A DNA stretch of 64,000 nt from Erythrobacter sp. SDW2. GTDB lineage: Bacteria > Pseudomonadota > Alphaproteobacteria > Sphingomonadales > Sphingomonadaceae. Position 1 is the stretch's first letter, and every line of letters begins with the position of its first letter. The translations under genes and the position numbers were made by a program. Location: the NCBI RefSeq assembly GCF_021431965.1, contig NZ_CP090370.1, forward strand, positions 2,604,001 to 2,668,000, read 5' to 3'. A model generated the notes under the pieces. It had not been told where the DNA came from, did no database searches, and saw only the letters and a list, made by a program, of their open reading frames with translations. This document shows positions 56,225 through 64,000 of this stretch, in pieces.

Positions 56225-57028
56225 ATGCTGAAAACCCTTGCCAATCTGTTCCGGGCCAAGTCCGTCCAGGCTGCACCTGCAGTCCCGGATGGCACGCGCT
56301 TTTACGTCATTGGCGATATTCATGGTCGCAATGACCTGTTCGAAGCCCTGATCCTGGAGATCGAGGAGGAAGCCAAGAAGGCTGCTGAGCTGGACCTGCG
56401 GGTCGTGCTTTTGGGCGACCTCGTCGATCGCGGTCCTGAAAGCGCACTGGTCGTTGCCAATGCCCGCGCGTGGCGGGAGCGCCGGCAGGTGGATATCGTC
56501 GCCGGCAACCACGAACAGATGTTCCTCGAATCCTTCGACAGCACGCAGGTGCTGCGCCACTTCATCCGGCACGGCGGGCGGGAAACCATACTGTCCTATG
56601 GTGTCCCCGAAGCGCGCTACAACGAAGCGACCATCGAAGAGTTGCAGGACCTCATGCAAGAACGCGTGCCGCAGGAAGACCGCGATTTCCTCAGCAGCTT
56701 TGACGAAATGATAATCGCTGGCGACTATCTGTTCGTCCACGCCGGTATCAGGCCGGGGGTCGAACTTGAGGAACAATCGCGCGAGGACATGATGTGGATT
56801 CGCGAGCAGTTCCTCGATCACGAGGGCCACTATCCCTACCATGTGGTGCATGGGCACACGATCTTCGAAGAGGTCGATGCGCGCCCCAACCGCACAGGAA
56901 TCGACACCGGTGCCTATCGTAACGGACGGTTGACCGCACTTGTACTGGAAGGCACGTCGCGCCGGCTGATCCAGACGGTCGAGACGAACGGTGTCATAAC
57001 CGTCGAGAAGAAGGATAGAGTTGCATGA
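56225..57028 (+). CDS. PPP-family metallophosphatase
   Basis: 267 residues from the ATG at 56225. A TTG at 56153 is rejected because the upstream codons have no family sequence. The PPP motifs are complete: GDIHGR, VVLLGDLVDRGPES, VAGNHEQ, then LFVHAG and HGHT. It uses two metal ions to remove phosphate from Ser/Thr or small phosphoesters (PrpA or ApaH-like). Its stop overlaps the UDP-glucose dehydrogenase start (ATGA), so the two are coupled. Whether it acts on that enzyme is speculation. Confidence 0.92.
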   Translation: MLKTLANLFRAKSVQAAPAVPDGTRFYVIGDIHGRNDLFEALILEIEEEAKKAAELDLRVVLLGDLVDRGPESALVVANARAWRERRQVDIVAGNHEQMFLESFDSTQVLRHFIRHGGRETILSYGVPEARYNEATIEELQDLMQERVPQEDRDFLSSFDEMIIAGDYLFVHAGIRPGVELEEQSREDMMWIREQFLDHEGHYPYHVVHGHTIFEEVDARPNRTGIDTGAYRNGRLTALVLEGTSRRLIQTVETNGVITVEKKDRVA

Positions 57029-58335
57029 AGATCGCGATGGTCGGTTCTGGCTATGTCGGGCTCGTCTCGGGCGCCTGCTTTGCCGATTTCGGTCATGACG
57101 TGGTCTGCATCGACAAGGATCAGTCGAAGATCGACCGCCTGCACGACGGGATCATGCCGATTTACGAGCCCGGCCTCGACGCACTGGTCGTCAGCAACGT
57201 CAAGGCCGGCCGGCTGAGCTTCACCACCGACCTTGCCGAAGGCACCAAGGGCGCGGCCGCGATCTTTATCGCGGTCGGCACCCCCAGCCGCCGGGGCGAC
57301 GGCCACGCCGACCTGACCTTCGTCCACGAAGTCGCCCGGGAAGTCGGCGAAAGCCTCGCCAATGATGCGGTGATCGTGACCAAGTCGACGGTGCCTGTCG
57401 GCACCGGCGACGAAGTCGAGCGGATCATCCGGGAAAGCGGCACCAGGCATCGCTTCGCTGTCGTCTCCAACCCCGAGTTCCTGCGCGAAGGCGCCGCCAT
57501 CGGCGACTTCAAGCGCCCCGACCGGATCGTGATCGGGGCCGAGGACGATTTCGGCCGCGAGGTGATGAGCGAGGTGTACCGCCCTCTGTTCCTCAACCAG
57601 GCGCCCATCCTGTTCACCAGCCGCCGTTCGAGCGAGCTGATCAAATACGCCGCCAACGCCTTCCTCGCGACCAAAATCACCTTCATCAACGAGATGGCCG
57701 ACCTGTGCGAGAAAGTCGGTGCCAACGTCCAGGATGTCAGCCGCGGGATCGGCATGGACGGACGGATCGGTGCGAAGTTCCTCCATGCCGGGCCCGGCTA
57801 TGGCGGCAGTTGCTTCCCCAAGGACACGCTGGCCCTGCTCAAGACTGCAGAGGATTACGACAGCCCGGTCCGCATCGTCGAGGCGGTGGTCAAGGTCAAC
57901 GACAGCCGCAAGCGCGCGATGGGCCGCAAGGTGCTCGACGCGCTGGGCGGGATGGAGTCAGCGCGCGGCAAGAAGGTCGCGCTGCTCGGCCTGACCTTCA
58001 AGCCCAACACCGACGACATGCGCGACAGCCCGGCCATAGCGGTGGCGCAGACGCTGACCGATGCCGGAGTCGAGGTCGCCGCCTATGACCCTGAGGGGAT
58101 GGAACTGGCCAAGCCGCTGATGCCCGAAGTGACCATGGTGGAGGACCCCTACGCCGCCATCGAAGGCGCTGATGCGCTGGCCATCGTCACCGAATGGGAT
58201 GCCTTCCGCGCGCTCGATCTGAACCGGGTCAAGGACCTCGCCAAGGCTCCGGTGCTGGTGGACCTGCGCAATATATACCAGCCGGACGATGTCCGGGCGA
58301 AGGGCTTCACCTACATCAGCGTCGGGCGAGCTTAG
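57025..58335 (+). CDS. ugd: UDP-glucose 6-dehydrogenase
   Basis: 436 residues. The N-terminal NAD-binding fold has GSGYVGLVSGACFAD. The central domain has SRRSSELIKYAANAFLATKITFINE. The catalytic C263 lies in GPGYGGSCFPKDTL. It oxidises UDP-glucose to UDP-glucuronate for capsule, lipopolysaccharide or exopolysaccharide. The GTPSRRGDGHADLTF block is standard. It is coupled to the phosphatase gene upstream. Its stop overlaps tail to tail with the stop of the convergent membrane protein gene. A specific capsule cluster is not in the window. Confidence 0.97.
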   Translation: MKIAMVGSGYVGLVSGACFADFGHDVVCIDKDQSKIDRLHDGIMPIYEPGLDALVVSNVKAGRLSFTTDLAEGTKGAAAIFIAVGTPSRRGDGHADLTFVHEVAREVGESLANDAVIVTKSTVPVGTGDEVERIIRESGTRHRFAVVSNPEFLREGAAIGDFKRPDRIVIGAEDDFGREVMSEVYRPLFLNQAPILFTSRRSSELIKYAANAFLATKITFINEMADLCEKVGANVQDVSRGIGMDGRIGAKFLHAGPGYGGSCFPKDTLALLKTAEDYDSPVRIVEAVVKVNDSRKRAMGRKVLDALGGMESARGKKVALLGLTFKPNTDDMRDSPAIAVAQTLTDAGVEVAAYDPEGMELAKPLMPEVTMVEDPYAAIEGADALAIVTEWDAFRALDLNRVKDLAKAPVLVDLRNIYQPDDVRAKGFTYISVGRA

Positions 58336-58886
58336 CCGAACCAGCGACGACGGTTATCACGGTTGGCCAAGCCTCCAACTGTTGTCCCGATGACGAGTCC
58401 CGCGGCTCCCATGCAAGCCGCAGCTATCGCGCTCGCCTCTTGCCCACCAAGGAAATAGATCGCGAGCAATGCCCAACAGAGGACCAGCGCATACCATAAG
58501 TTCCCACGGCTGCGGCTAACCGCAGAGGCGGCAATTACTCCGCCAACGGCTACAAGACCCGCTGTGCGCAAGCTATCCTGCCCATCACCAATGCCACGGT
58601 AGACCAGCGAAGCGGTGACGTTGACGATGCTCGCCGCCGTCAGCCACGCTGCCAGCGCACTGAAAGCGATGCCAACGACCAGCCGCTCAGCCAGACTGAA
58701 ATCGCGCTCGAAGCGAACCATGATCCGCAAGATTGCCAAGAGCCCGACCAACGAAACAAGGATAATCACGGCGCTCACAGCCGTCAGATTGGCGAACTGG
58801 GTGCAGGTTACCCACGCCCCCTGTGCCGCAAGTGCCAGCGCGGCCCACCCGCCGATCTCCCAACCACTACGGACGGTGGGCGCCAT
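58332..58886 (-). CDS. Small polytopic membrane protein
   Basis: 184 residues from the ATG at 58886. Frame continues upstream to 58982 but that part lies inside rnpB, so the internal ATG is used. About five hydrophobic segments are seen (WEIGGWAALALAAQGAWV, AVSAVIILVSLVGLLAILRI, AFSALAAWLTAASIVNV and two more). No family is recognised. The stop codon overlaps that of ugd in TTAG. The start is only 17 bp from the 3' end of rnpB on the same strand, so it may be transcribed by readthrough. Confidence 0.7.
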   Translation of the reverse strand: MAPTVRSGWEIGGWAALALAAQGAWVTCTQFANLTAVSAVIILVSLVGLLAILRIMVRFERDFSLAERLVVGIAFSALAAWLTAASIVNVTASLVYRGIGDGQDSLRTAGLVAVGGVIAASAVSRSRGNLWYALVLCWALLAIYFLGGQEASAIAAACMGAAGLVIGTTVGGLANRDNRRRWFG

Positions 58887-58902
58887 GAACGAGGGAAAAC
58901 AG

Positions 58903-59315
58903 TGTGCCAGGGGGCCTGTAAGCCGGGTTCTGTCCTGCGACCGGTTTCGTTTCCGACCGGCGCCGCAGGGGCAGCCATTCATCTGGGCGGACGATTGCTC
59001 GTCGCGCTCTAGCAGCCAACCCGGACCTCTCGGAACGAAGCGTTCCTGCCTTTCAGCGCGAGGTCCCTATTTGGCCTTGCTCCGGGTGGGGTTTGCCATG
59101 CGGAGACTGTCACCAGCCCCCCGGTGCGCTTTTACCGCACCCTTTCACCCTTGCCTGTGCCCCGGACCTGATCCGGGGCCATCGGCGGTATACTCTCTGT
59201 GGCACTTTCCCTGACCCCGGATCGAGCCCGGGGCCGGCGGGCGTTACCCGCCACCCTTGCTTCGTGGAGCCCGGACTTTCCTCGCATACGCGCGGCTGCC
59301 CGGCCCCCTGGCACA
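58903..59315 (-). ncRNA. rnpB: RNase P RNA, type A
   Basis: About 413 nt on the minus strand. The ends form a perfect 14-bp P1 helix: TGTGCCAGGGGGCC at 59315-59302 pairs with GGCCCCCTGGCACA ending at 58903. The universally conserved parts are present: GAGGAAAGTCCGGGCTCC near the 5' end, CACAGAGAG, GGGTGAAAGGGTGCGGTAA, CGGAGCAAGGCCAAATAGGG, and GAATGGCTGCC towards the 3' end. It is the catalytic RNA that trims tRNA 5' leaders. TACTATAG just upstream on that strand is a possible -10. TTTT beyond P1 fits a terminator. The end positions are estimated from P1. Confidence 0.95.
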
Positions 59316-59359
59316 GCGGCTATAGTAGCGCCGGTCGCTGTAGGAAAGCTGAAGCTGCC

Positions 59360-61303
59360 TCAGGGCTCGACGATTTCGAACAGCGGATCCGGCTGGTCGA
59401 GCGCGCCGAACATCGCCGCCAGAGCCATCGGATTGCCCTCCAGCTTTGCCGCACCTGCCTGCACCAGCGCGGGCAATGCCACCTGCTGCGCGAGCAGGCG
59501 GTTGAAGTCCGTCCGGGCGATTGTCAGCGTCACCGCAGGCGCATCTGCCGTTCCGGCGCGCGGAAACATCACGCTCTTGCGCAGGTCGACCGCGATGGCT
59601 TCGCCGGTGTCGGTAAAGGCGAATTGCAGCACGGCCTCCTCGCCCCGCATCTTGGCCGGATTCAACCGGGTGGCGAGCGAGTTGAACAGATCGAGCGTGG
59701 GGATCGAGGCAATCAGTTCCGCAGAGGTGGTGGAAAGCACCTGCGCATCGCGCGGACTGCGCAAGTCTTCCGCCGCAGAGAGGTAGATATTGCGCCAGGT
59801 CCCGCCCTCGGCCTGGAAACCGAGCTGTTCGTAGGTCGAGGCCAGCCATGCCCGTGCATCGGCATTGGCCGGATCGGCAAAAACCAGCGTTTGCAGCAAG
59901 GTCGCTGTCCAGCGGTAGTCGCCTGCTTCGAACGCCACCTGTCCCTGTTCCAGCGCCTTGCCAGCTCCGCCCAGTGCAGCGATCCAGCGTTTGGCTTCTT
60001 CGACCTTGGGCAAGGCGTCGTAGTCTGCCGGGACAGCGTTCCACCACCCGAAGTAGCGTTGGTAGACCGCCTTCGAATTGTGCTTGAAGGTGCCGTAGTA
60101 CCCGCGTGTGCCAAAGTCGGCGGTGGCAAAGTCCGGTTCGCCGATCAGCTCCGCGATCTCGTCCATGGTGTAGCCCTGGTTCGCGAGCCGCAGCGTCTGG
60201 TCATGAGTAAAGCGATAGACGTCGCGCTGGTTGCGCAGCTTCTGCCGCACCTCTTCCTTGCCCCAGCTGGGCCAGTGGTGCGAGGCGAGCATGACATCGC
60301 TCTTGTCACCGAAGCGAACCAGGATTTCATCGATCTTGCGGCTCCACTGCAGGCTGTCACGTACCAGCGCCCCGCGCGGAGTGAGGATATTGTGGAAGTT
60401 GCGGGTCACGACCTCGGCGGTGTGGAGCGCGCGGAACTGCGGCAGGTAGAACACGAACTCGGACGGCGCCTCGGTGTGGCCGGTATCGACGAACTCGAAC
60501 ACCACCCCGTCGATCTCCAGCACCTCCCCCTCGCGCGACAGTTCGCGCGTCGGCGGCAGCAGGCCGATCGGTCCGGTGGCAAGCTTCGGTCCGAGCCCGA
60601 CTCCGATCACACCCTGCGGCCCGGTGGGCACCTTGTTGCCGAACTGGTACTGCGCCCGGCGGCCCATGGCAGCACCGGCCAGCACACTTTCACCGACAGT
60701 TTCGCCCATAAAGCCTGCGGGGGCAAATATCTGGACATCGCCCCTTTGCAGTGCCTCGCGGCTGGTCACACCCAGCACCCCGCCGAAGTGGTCTCCATGG
60801 CTATGGGTGTAGATCACTGCCACCACAGGCCGCTCGCCAAGCGTGCGATTGGCCAGCTCGAGCCCTGCCCTCGCCGTGGCGGGGGTCAGCAGCGGGTCGA
60901 TCACCACCCAGCCGGTCTTGCCGGAGATCAACGTCATCACAGAGATATCGTAGCCACGCAGCTGGTAGATCCCGGGGACGACTTCGAACAGGCCGTGGAT
61001 CGCCGTCAGCTCGCTCTGGCGCCAGAGCGAGGGATTGGCCGTGTCCGGCGCATCGGCATCGAGAAACTCGAATGCGTTGATGCTCCACGCCACAGTACCA
61101 TCGGGGTTGACGATATCTTGGTCCAGCTGCGCCAACAGCCCGCGCGTTGCATCCTCGAAATCGGCCCGGTCGTCGAGCGGGAGGCGTTCGCGCACTGCCT
61201 CGTTAGCTGCTGCCGTCTGCTCGGTTGCAGTTCCGACCGGCGGCGTATTGCCCAGCAACGCAAGCGCCAAGGTCAGCAAGGCTGCCGTTCCCGGTATCCG
61301 CAT
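59360..61303 (-). CDS. Alkyl/aryl-sulfatase of the MBL fold (SdsA1-like), secreted
   Basis: 647 residues from the ATG at 61303 after GGGAGG. The signal peptide ends near GTATEQ. The metallo-beta-lactamase zinc motif is H167-x-H169-x-D171-H172 in THSHGDHFGG. The further family marks are SGKTGWVVIDPLLT and MLASHHWPSWG. A helical dimerisation domain and a C-terminal SCP2-like domain (about 520-647) complete the SdsA1 architecture. It hydrolyses primary alkyl sulfates such as SDS to alcohol and sulfate. It stands alone between rnpB and the amidase gene. Confidence 0.93.
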   Translation of the reverse strand: MRIPGTAALLTLALALLGNTPPVGTATEQTAAANEAVRERLPLDDRADFEDATRGLLAQLDQDIVNPDGTVAWSINAFEFLDADAPDTANPSLWRQSELTAIHGLFEVVPGIYQLRGYDISVMTLISGKTGWVVIDPLLTPATARAGLELANRTLGERPVVAVIYTHSHGDHFGGVLGVTSREALQRGDVQIFAPAGFMGETVGESVLAGAAMGRRAQYQFGNKVPTGPQGVIGVGLGPKLATGPIGLLPPTRELSREGEVLEIDGVVFEFVDTGHTEAPSEFVFYLPQFRALHTAEVVTRNFHNILTPRGALVRDSLQWSRKIDEILVRFGDKSDVMLASHHWPSWGKEEVRQKLRNQRDVYRFTHDQTLRLANQGYTMDEIAELIGEPDFATADFGTRGYYGTFKHNSKAVYQRYFGWWNAVPADYDALPKVEEAKRWIAALGGAGKALEQGQVAFEAGDYRWTATLLQTLVFADPANADARAWLASTYEQLGFQAEGGTWRNIYLSAAEDLRSPRDAQVLSTTSAELIASIPTLDLFNSLATRLNPAKMRGEEAVLQFAFTDTGEAIAVDLRKSVMFPRAGTADAPAVTLTIARTDFNRLLAQQVALPALVQAGAAKLEGNPMALAAMFGALDQPDPLFEIVEP

Positions 61304-61335
61304 TGTATCCTCCCTGTTTGCCGCTTGTGGGGCGT

Positions 61336-62040
61336 CTAGCGTGTCATCCCCCGGTCGCGGTCCAGCAGCAACTGGAACAGAATTGCCCGCACCTGCCCGC
61401 AAATCTGCCCGTCGATGGTCTCGGGCCGCCAGCGGCGCTGGAACGCCTCGACCACCTTGTGCCCGTCGGTGATGTCGTAACCATAGCGCTCAAGCGCGAG
61501 GTAGAAGGCGGCATCGTTGTCGAAGGGATCGCCCTGCTCCAGCTTCTCCGGTCGCGGCAGACAGAGGTGATATTCGGCCAGGCGTTCCCATGGGAACAGC
61601 TCGCCCGGATCCGTCTTGCGCTGCGGCGCCACGTCGGAGTGGCCGACCACATTGGCGCGCGGGATGTCGTAACGCTGGATGATCGAATGCAGCAGCGGGA
61701 TCAGGGCGTCGATCTGCGCCTCGGCAAAGGGGCGATAACCGAGGCCGTGCCCGGGATGGTCAAGCTCGATCCCGATACTGGCCGAATTCACGTCGCGAAT
61801 CCCGCGCCAATAGGAAACTCCCGCGTGCCATGCCCGCTTGTCTTCGGGCACCAGCAGGGTGACTTCGCCCTCCTCGCTGATGACATAATGCGCGCTGACC
61901 CCTGCTTCGGGATCGCAAAGCCGGTCGAGCGCAGTTTCGACGGGCTTCATCTCGGTATAGTGCAGTACGACCATGTTGATCGGCAGCTTGCGATCATTGC
62001 AGTTCGGCGAAAGCCGCTCGCGATGCACCAGTTCGCCCAT
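61336..62040 (-). CDS. N-acetylmuramoyl-L-alanine amidase (Amidase_2, AmiD-like)
   Basis: 234 residues. Zinc ligands are H27 in VVLHYTE, H134 in VVGHSDVAP and D144 in KTDPG. The body has AHYVISEEGEVTLLVPEDKRAWHAG. A helical C-terminal part (about 155-234, LERYGYDITDGHKVVEAFQRRWRP) is the peptidoglycan-binding PG_binding-like tail of AmiD. No signal peptide is seen, so it may act in the cytosol on recycled muropeptides (AmpD-like) or be exported by another route. The ATG overlaps the chpT stop by one base. Confidence 0.93.
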   Translation of the reverse strand: MGELVHRERLSPNCNDRKLPINMVVLHYTEMKPVETALDRLCDPEAGVSAHYVISEEGEVTLLVPEDKRAWHAGVSYWRGIRDVNSASIGIELDHPGHGLGYRPFAEAQIDALIPLLHSIIQRYDIPRANVVGHSDVAPQRKTDPGELFPWERLAEYHLCLPRPEKLEQGDPFDNDAAFYLALERYGYDITDGHKVVEAFQRRWRPETIDGQICGQVRAILFQLLLDRDRGMTR

Positions 62041-62681
62041 CAGCCGGGAAGCACGGCGCCCAGCACGAGGGCATCCTCGCTGAGATGATACTGCAATTCG
62101 CCCTCGCAGTCATAGGCGAGGAGAGCCAACATATGCGCAGGTGCGGTGCGCCCGGACAGTCCCTCGGCGGGCAACTCGCCCTCCAGGGCCTGGCCGATAC
62201 TTTCATCGAATGCGACCTTCGGGCCACTGGCACGGACAACGATCTCGCTCGCCCCGTCGCGGCGTTCGGCCCCGATATCGAGCGTGCCCCCGCGCACCAG
62301 CGCGTCGAGCCCCATCTGGGCGAAATTGAGCAGCACCTTGACTGCCGGTTTGGGCAGGCTGTCCACCGCCAGCGCCCAGTTGATTTCTACGCGCCGCGCA
62401 TCGGCCGCCAGCGCCTCGATCAACGCCTTGGGCTCGGTCATGTCGATCCGCTCGCCAAAGCCGCCCGCAGCGCCATAGGCAAGCCGGAAGAACTTGAGCT
62501 TGTTGGCGCTGGTCCGCGCGCTCTGTTCGAGCAGTTCCATGCAGCGCTGGCGCATTTCCGGATCCTGCTCGTCCGCCATCAGCTCCAGCCCGTTGCTGAG
62601 CGCGCCGACCGGCGAAAGCAGGTCATGGCACAGCCGCGAACAGAGCTGGCTGGCGAGAGTTACGGCATCGGTTTCGTTCAT
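62040..62681 (-). CDS. chpT: Histidine phosphotransferase ChpT
   Basis: 213 residues. A DHp-like helix pair with H19 in SRLCHDLLSPVGALSNGLELM is followed by a degenerate CA-like domain that does not bind ATP (no N, G1 or G2 box). This is ChpT, which passes phosphate from CckA to CtrA and CpdR in the alphaproteobacterial cell cycle. It is coupled to the amidase gene downstream. I see no CtrA box (TTAA-N7-TTAA) in the upstream 127 bp. Confidence 0.93.
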   Translation of the reverse strand: MNETDAVTLASQLCSRLCHDLLSPVGALSNGLELMADEQDPEMRQRCMELLEQSARTSANKLKFFRLAYGAAGGFGERIDMTEPKALIEALAADARRVEINWALAVDSLPKPAVKVLLNFAQMGLDALVRGGTLDIGAERRDGASEIVVRASGPKVAFDESIGQALEGELPAEGLSGRTAPAHMLALLAYDCEGELQYHLSEDALVLGAVLPG

Positions 62682-62808
62682 ATAGACCTATCGTTTGGTG
62701 AACCATGTCACACATGTCACACTGTCCTAGAGCAAAAATGCGGCCCTGCCAGCCGCATGTGTCAAGGGTTGCGGCAGAGAGTGCCCGGACGCAGTTCATT
62801 GCCGCGAT

Positions 62809-63204
62809 CTAGCTTGCCGAGACGCGGTAGGAAAGCGGGACGAAACCTTCTGGCGCATCACGCCAGATCGTGACCGTGCCCGCCGCCACAATGGCCCAGA
62901 TGCTGCCATCGTGTGCGGCCTGCCGCCTGTCCGTGGGGGATGGTTCTGCATGGCCATTGGGATGCGAATGGTAGTAGCCGGCAACCCGCGGCCCGCCATG
63001 GCGTGCAGCGCGGTGCGCATCGATCAGAGCCTGCGGATCGATCTCGAAGTGGTTTTCGGGCTGGGGGTGGACATTATCTGCGGGAAGGAATGCGGTGATA
63101 CGCCCGTCCTTCCCCAACAGTATTCCGCAACACTCGCGCGGGTGGGCATCGGCAGCGTGGCCTAGAATGCCGGCAACAACCGCGCTTGAGACTTCTCGTA
63201 TCAT
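62809..63204 (-). CDS. JAMM/MPN+ metallopeptidase, M67 family
   Basis: 131 residues from the ATG at 63204. The full JAMM zinc motif is visible: E24 in ECCGILLG and H79-x-H81-x7-S89-x2-D92 in HSHPNGHAEPSPTD. These enzymes cleave the C-terminal tail of ubiquitin-like or sulfur-carrier proteins (Mec+ with CysO, or the deubiquitinating Rpn11 type). No ThiS, MoaD or E1-like partner is in the window. Its start is divergent and almost touching that of the rluD-like gene. Confidence 0.9.
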   Translation of the reverse strand: MIREVSSAVVAGILGHAADAHPRECCGILLGKDGRITAFLPADNVHPQPENHFEIDPQALIDAHRAARHGGPRVAGYYHSHPNGHAEPSPTDRRQAAHDGSIWAIVAAGTVTIWRDAPEGFVPLSYRVSAS

Positions 63205-63220
63205 GGCCCATGGCCCTAGC

Positions 63221-64000
63221 ATGCGTGACAACGAAGTCATCACCGGAACCCTCGCTGCGGCGGGCCGCGTCGACAAGCTACTGGCCGAAGCGACTGGCCT
63301 GTCGCGCGAGCGGGTCAAGGCGCTGATGGTGGAGGGCGCGGTGACCGTGGGCAAGTCGCTGGCCGCCAACCCTTCGGCGAAGATGCAGGCCGGGGCCCAC
63401 TTCGAGATCCGCCTGCCCCCACCCGAACCGCTTGCCGCCGAGCCGCAGGATATCCCGCTCGATGTGGTGTTCGAGGACGAGCATCTGGTCGTCGTCAACA
63501 AGCCGGCCGGGATGGTGGTCCATCCGGCAGCGGGCAATCCCGATGGCACGCTGGTCAATGCGCTGCTGTTCCACTGCCGGGGGCAACTTTCCGGCATCAA
63601 CGGCGTTGCCCGCCCCGGCATCGTTCACCGGATCGACAAGGATACTTCGGGCCTGCTGGTGGTGGCGAAGACCGACGCCGCTCACGAGGGCCTCGGCGCG
63701 CAGTTTGCGAAGCATTCGATCCACCGCCGATACCTGGCGGTCTGTGCGGGTCACCCTCATCCATCGGAAGGCACGATTGATGCCCGGCTTGGCCGCAGTG
63801 ATCGCGACCGCAAGAAAATGGCCGTACTCGCAAAGGATTCCTCGCGCGGCAAACACGCGGTTACGCGGTACAAGACGCTTAAGACGATGGCGGATTGCGC
63901 ATTGATCGAATGCCGGCTGGAAACCGGGCGCACCCACCAGGTCCGCGTTCACTGTCAGTCAATGGGCCATCCGCTAATCGGTGACCCTGTGTACGGCAGC
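63221..64000 (+). CDS. RluA-family pseudouridine synthase (RluD-like), 3' end outside the window
   Basis: The first 260 residues. An S4 domain (AGRVDKLLAEATGLSRERVKALMVEG) is followed by the catalytic domain with D139 in HRIDKDTSGLLV and RTHQVRVHCQSMGHPL. RluD modifies 23S rRNA positions 1911, 1915 and 1917 in helix 69; that specificity is inferred. The ATG at 63221 is used. An ATG at 63203 in the same frame would overlap the start of the divergent M67 gene. The C-terminus runs off the right edge. Confidence 0.9.
   Translation, partial: MRDNEVITGTLAAAGRVDKLLAEATGLSRERVKALMVEGAVTVGKSLAANPSAKMQAGAHFEIRLPPPEPLAAEPQDIPLDVVFEDEHLVVVNKPAGMVVHPAAGNPDGTLVNALLFHCRGQLSGINGVARPGIVHRIDKDTSGLLVVAKTDAAHEGLGAQFAKHSIHRRYLAVCAGHPHPSEGTIDARLGRSDRDRKKMAVLAKDSSRGKHAVTRYKTLKTMADCALIECRLETGRTHQVRVHCQSMGHPLIGDPVYGS

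Noticed and set aside
58887-58982. N-terminal extension of the membrane protein gene
   Set aside because: These 32 codons lie inside the conserved 3' part of rnpB; the ATG at 58886 starts just beyond the RNA.

Overview
The window looks like a chromosomal segment of a high-G+C alphaproteobacterium of the order Sphingomonadales, most likely Erythrobacteraceae. The basis is the combination of many TonB-dependent receptors, a ChpT-type phosphotransferase, a split GatCAB amidotransferase, an ATP12 chaperone, a STAS-MlaE lipid transporter, a TorF-type porin, an alpha-type RNase P RNA, and palindromic intergenic repeats of the style common in that order. This is inferred from family content read by eye, not from a database search.

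Layout. Positions 1-4.1 kb: the 5' part of a thiolase, then a tightly overlapping three-gene operon with a 2OG-Fe(II) oxygenase, a TPR protein carrying a second oxygenase domain, and a methyltransferase. 4.2-24.6 kb: an import and degradation region with two large TonB-dependent receptors, an S9 peptidase, the chaperone ClpB, an exported DUF4253 protein, a HerA-like ATPase, a penicillin/AHL acylase-type Ntn hydrolase, an M16 double-domain peptidase and a small beta-rich protein. 24.7-27.3 kb: a visibly lower-G+C patch of three secreted-protein genes. The middle one is an M48 protease interrupted by an in-frame TAA just before its HEFGH zinc motif. 27.4-33 kb: gatB, a flippase gene inserted between gatB and gatA, gatA, gatC, an FKBP isomerase and rpsU. 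33.2-36.9 kb: a translationally coupled six-gene run (fluoride channel, pseudouridine synthase, PaiB-like protein, HAD phosphatase, small membrane protein, ATP12). 37.5-41.1 kb: an Mla/MCE lipid-transport operon.

41.2-44.2 kb: valS, preceded by a very long imperfect hairpin and interrupted in frame by a palindromic repeat of about 100 bp. 44.4-48.9 kb: an unknown membrane protein, an MtfA-type peptidase, queE and a second HerA-like ATPase. 49-53.2 kb: a TIGR02186/TSUP pair and a pair resembling a reduced NfrA/NfrB surface-glycan system. 53.3-58.9 kb: nhaA, glyoxalase I, a TorF-like porin, a PPP-family phosphatase coupled to UDP-glucose dehydrogenase, and a small membrane protein. 58.9-64 kb: rnpB, an alkylsulfatase-type MBL hydrolase, an amidase coupled to chpT, a JAMM peptidase and the 5' part of an rluD-type gene.

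Most of the window is ordinary housekeeping and envelope biology. The observations most worth checking are the palindromic element translated inside valS, the nonsense-interrupted M48 protease in the low-G+C patch, the double-oxygenase/methyltransferase operon, the reduced NfrAB-like pair, and a phased array of TTGCGC hexamers upstream of the second receptor. I saw no CRISPR array, no tRNA gene, no prophage and no complete insertion sequence.
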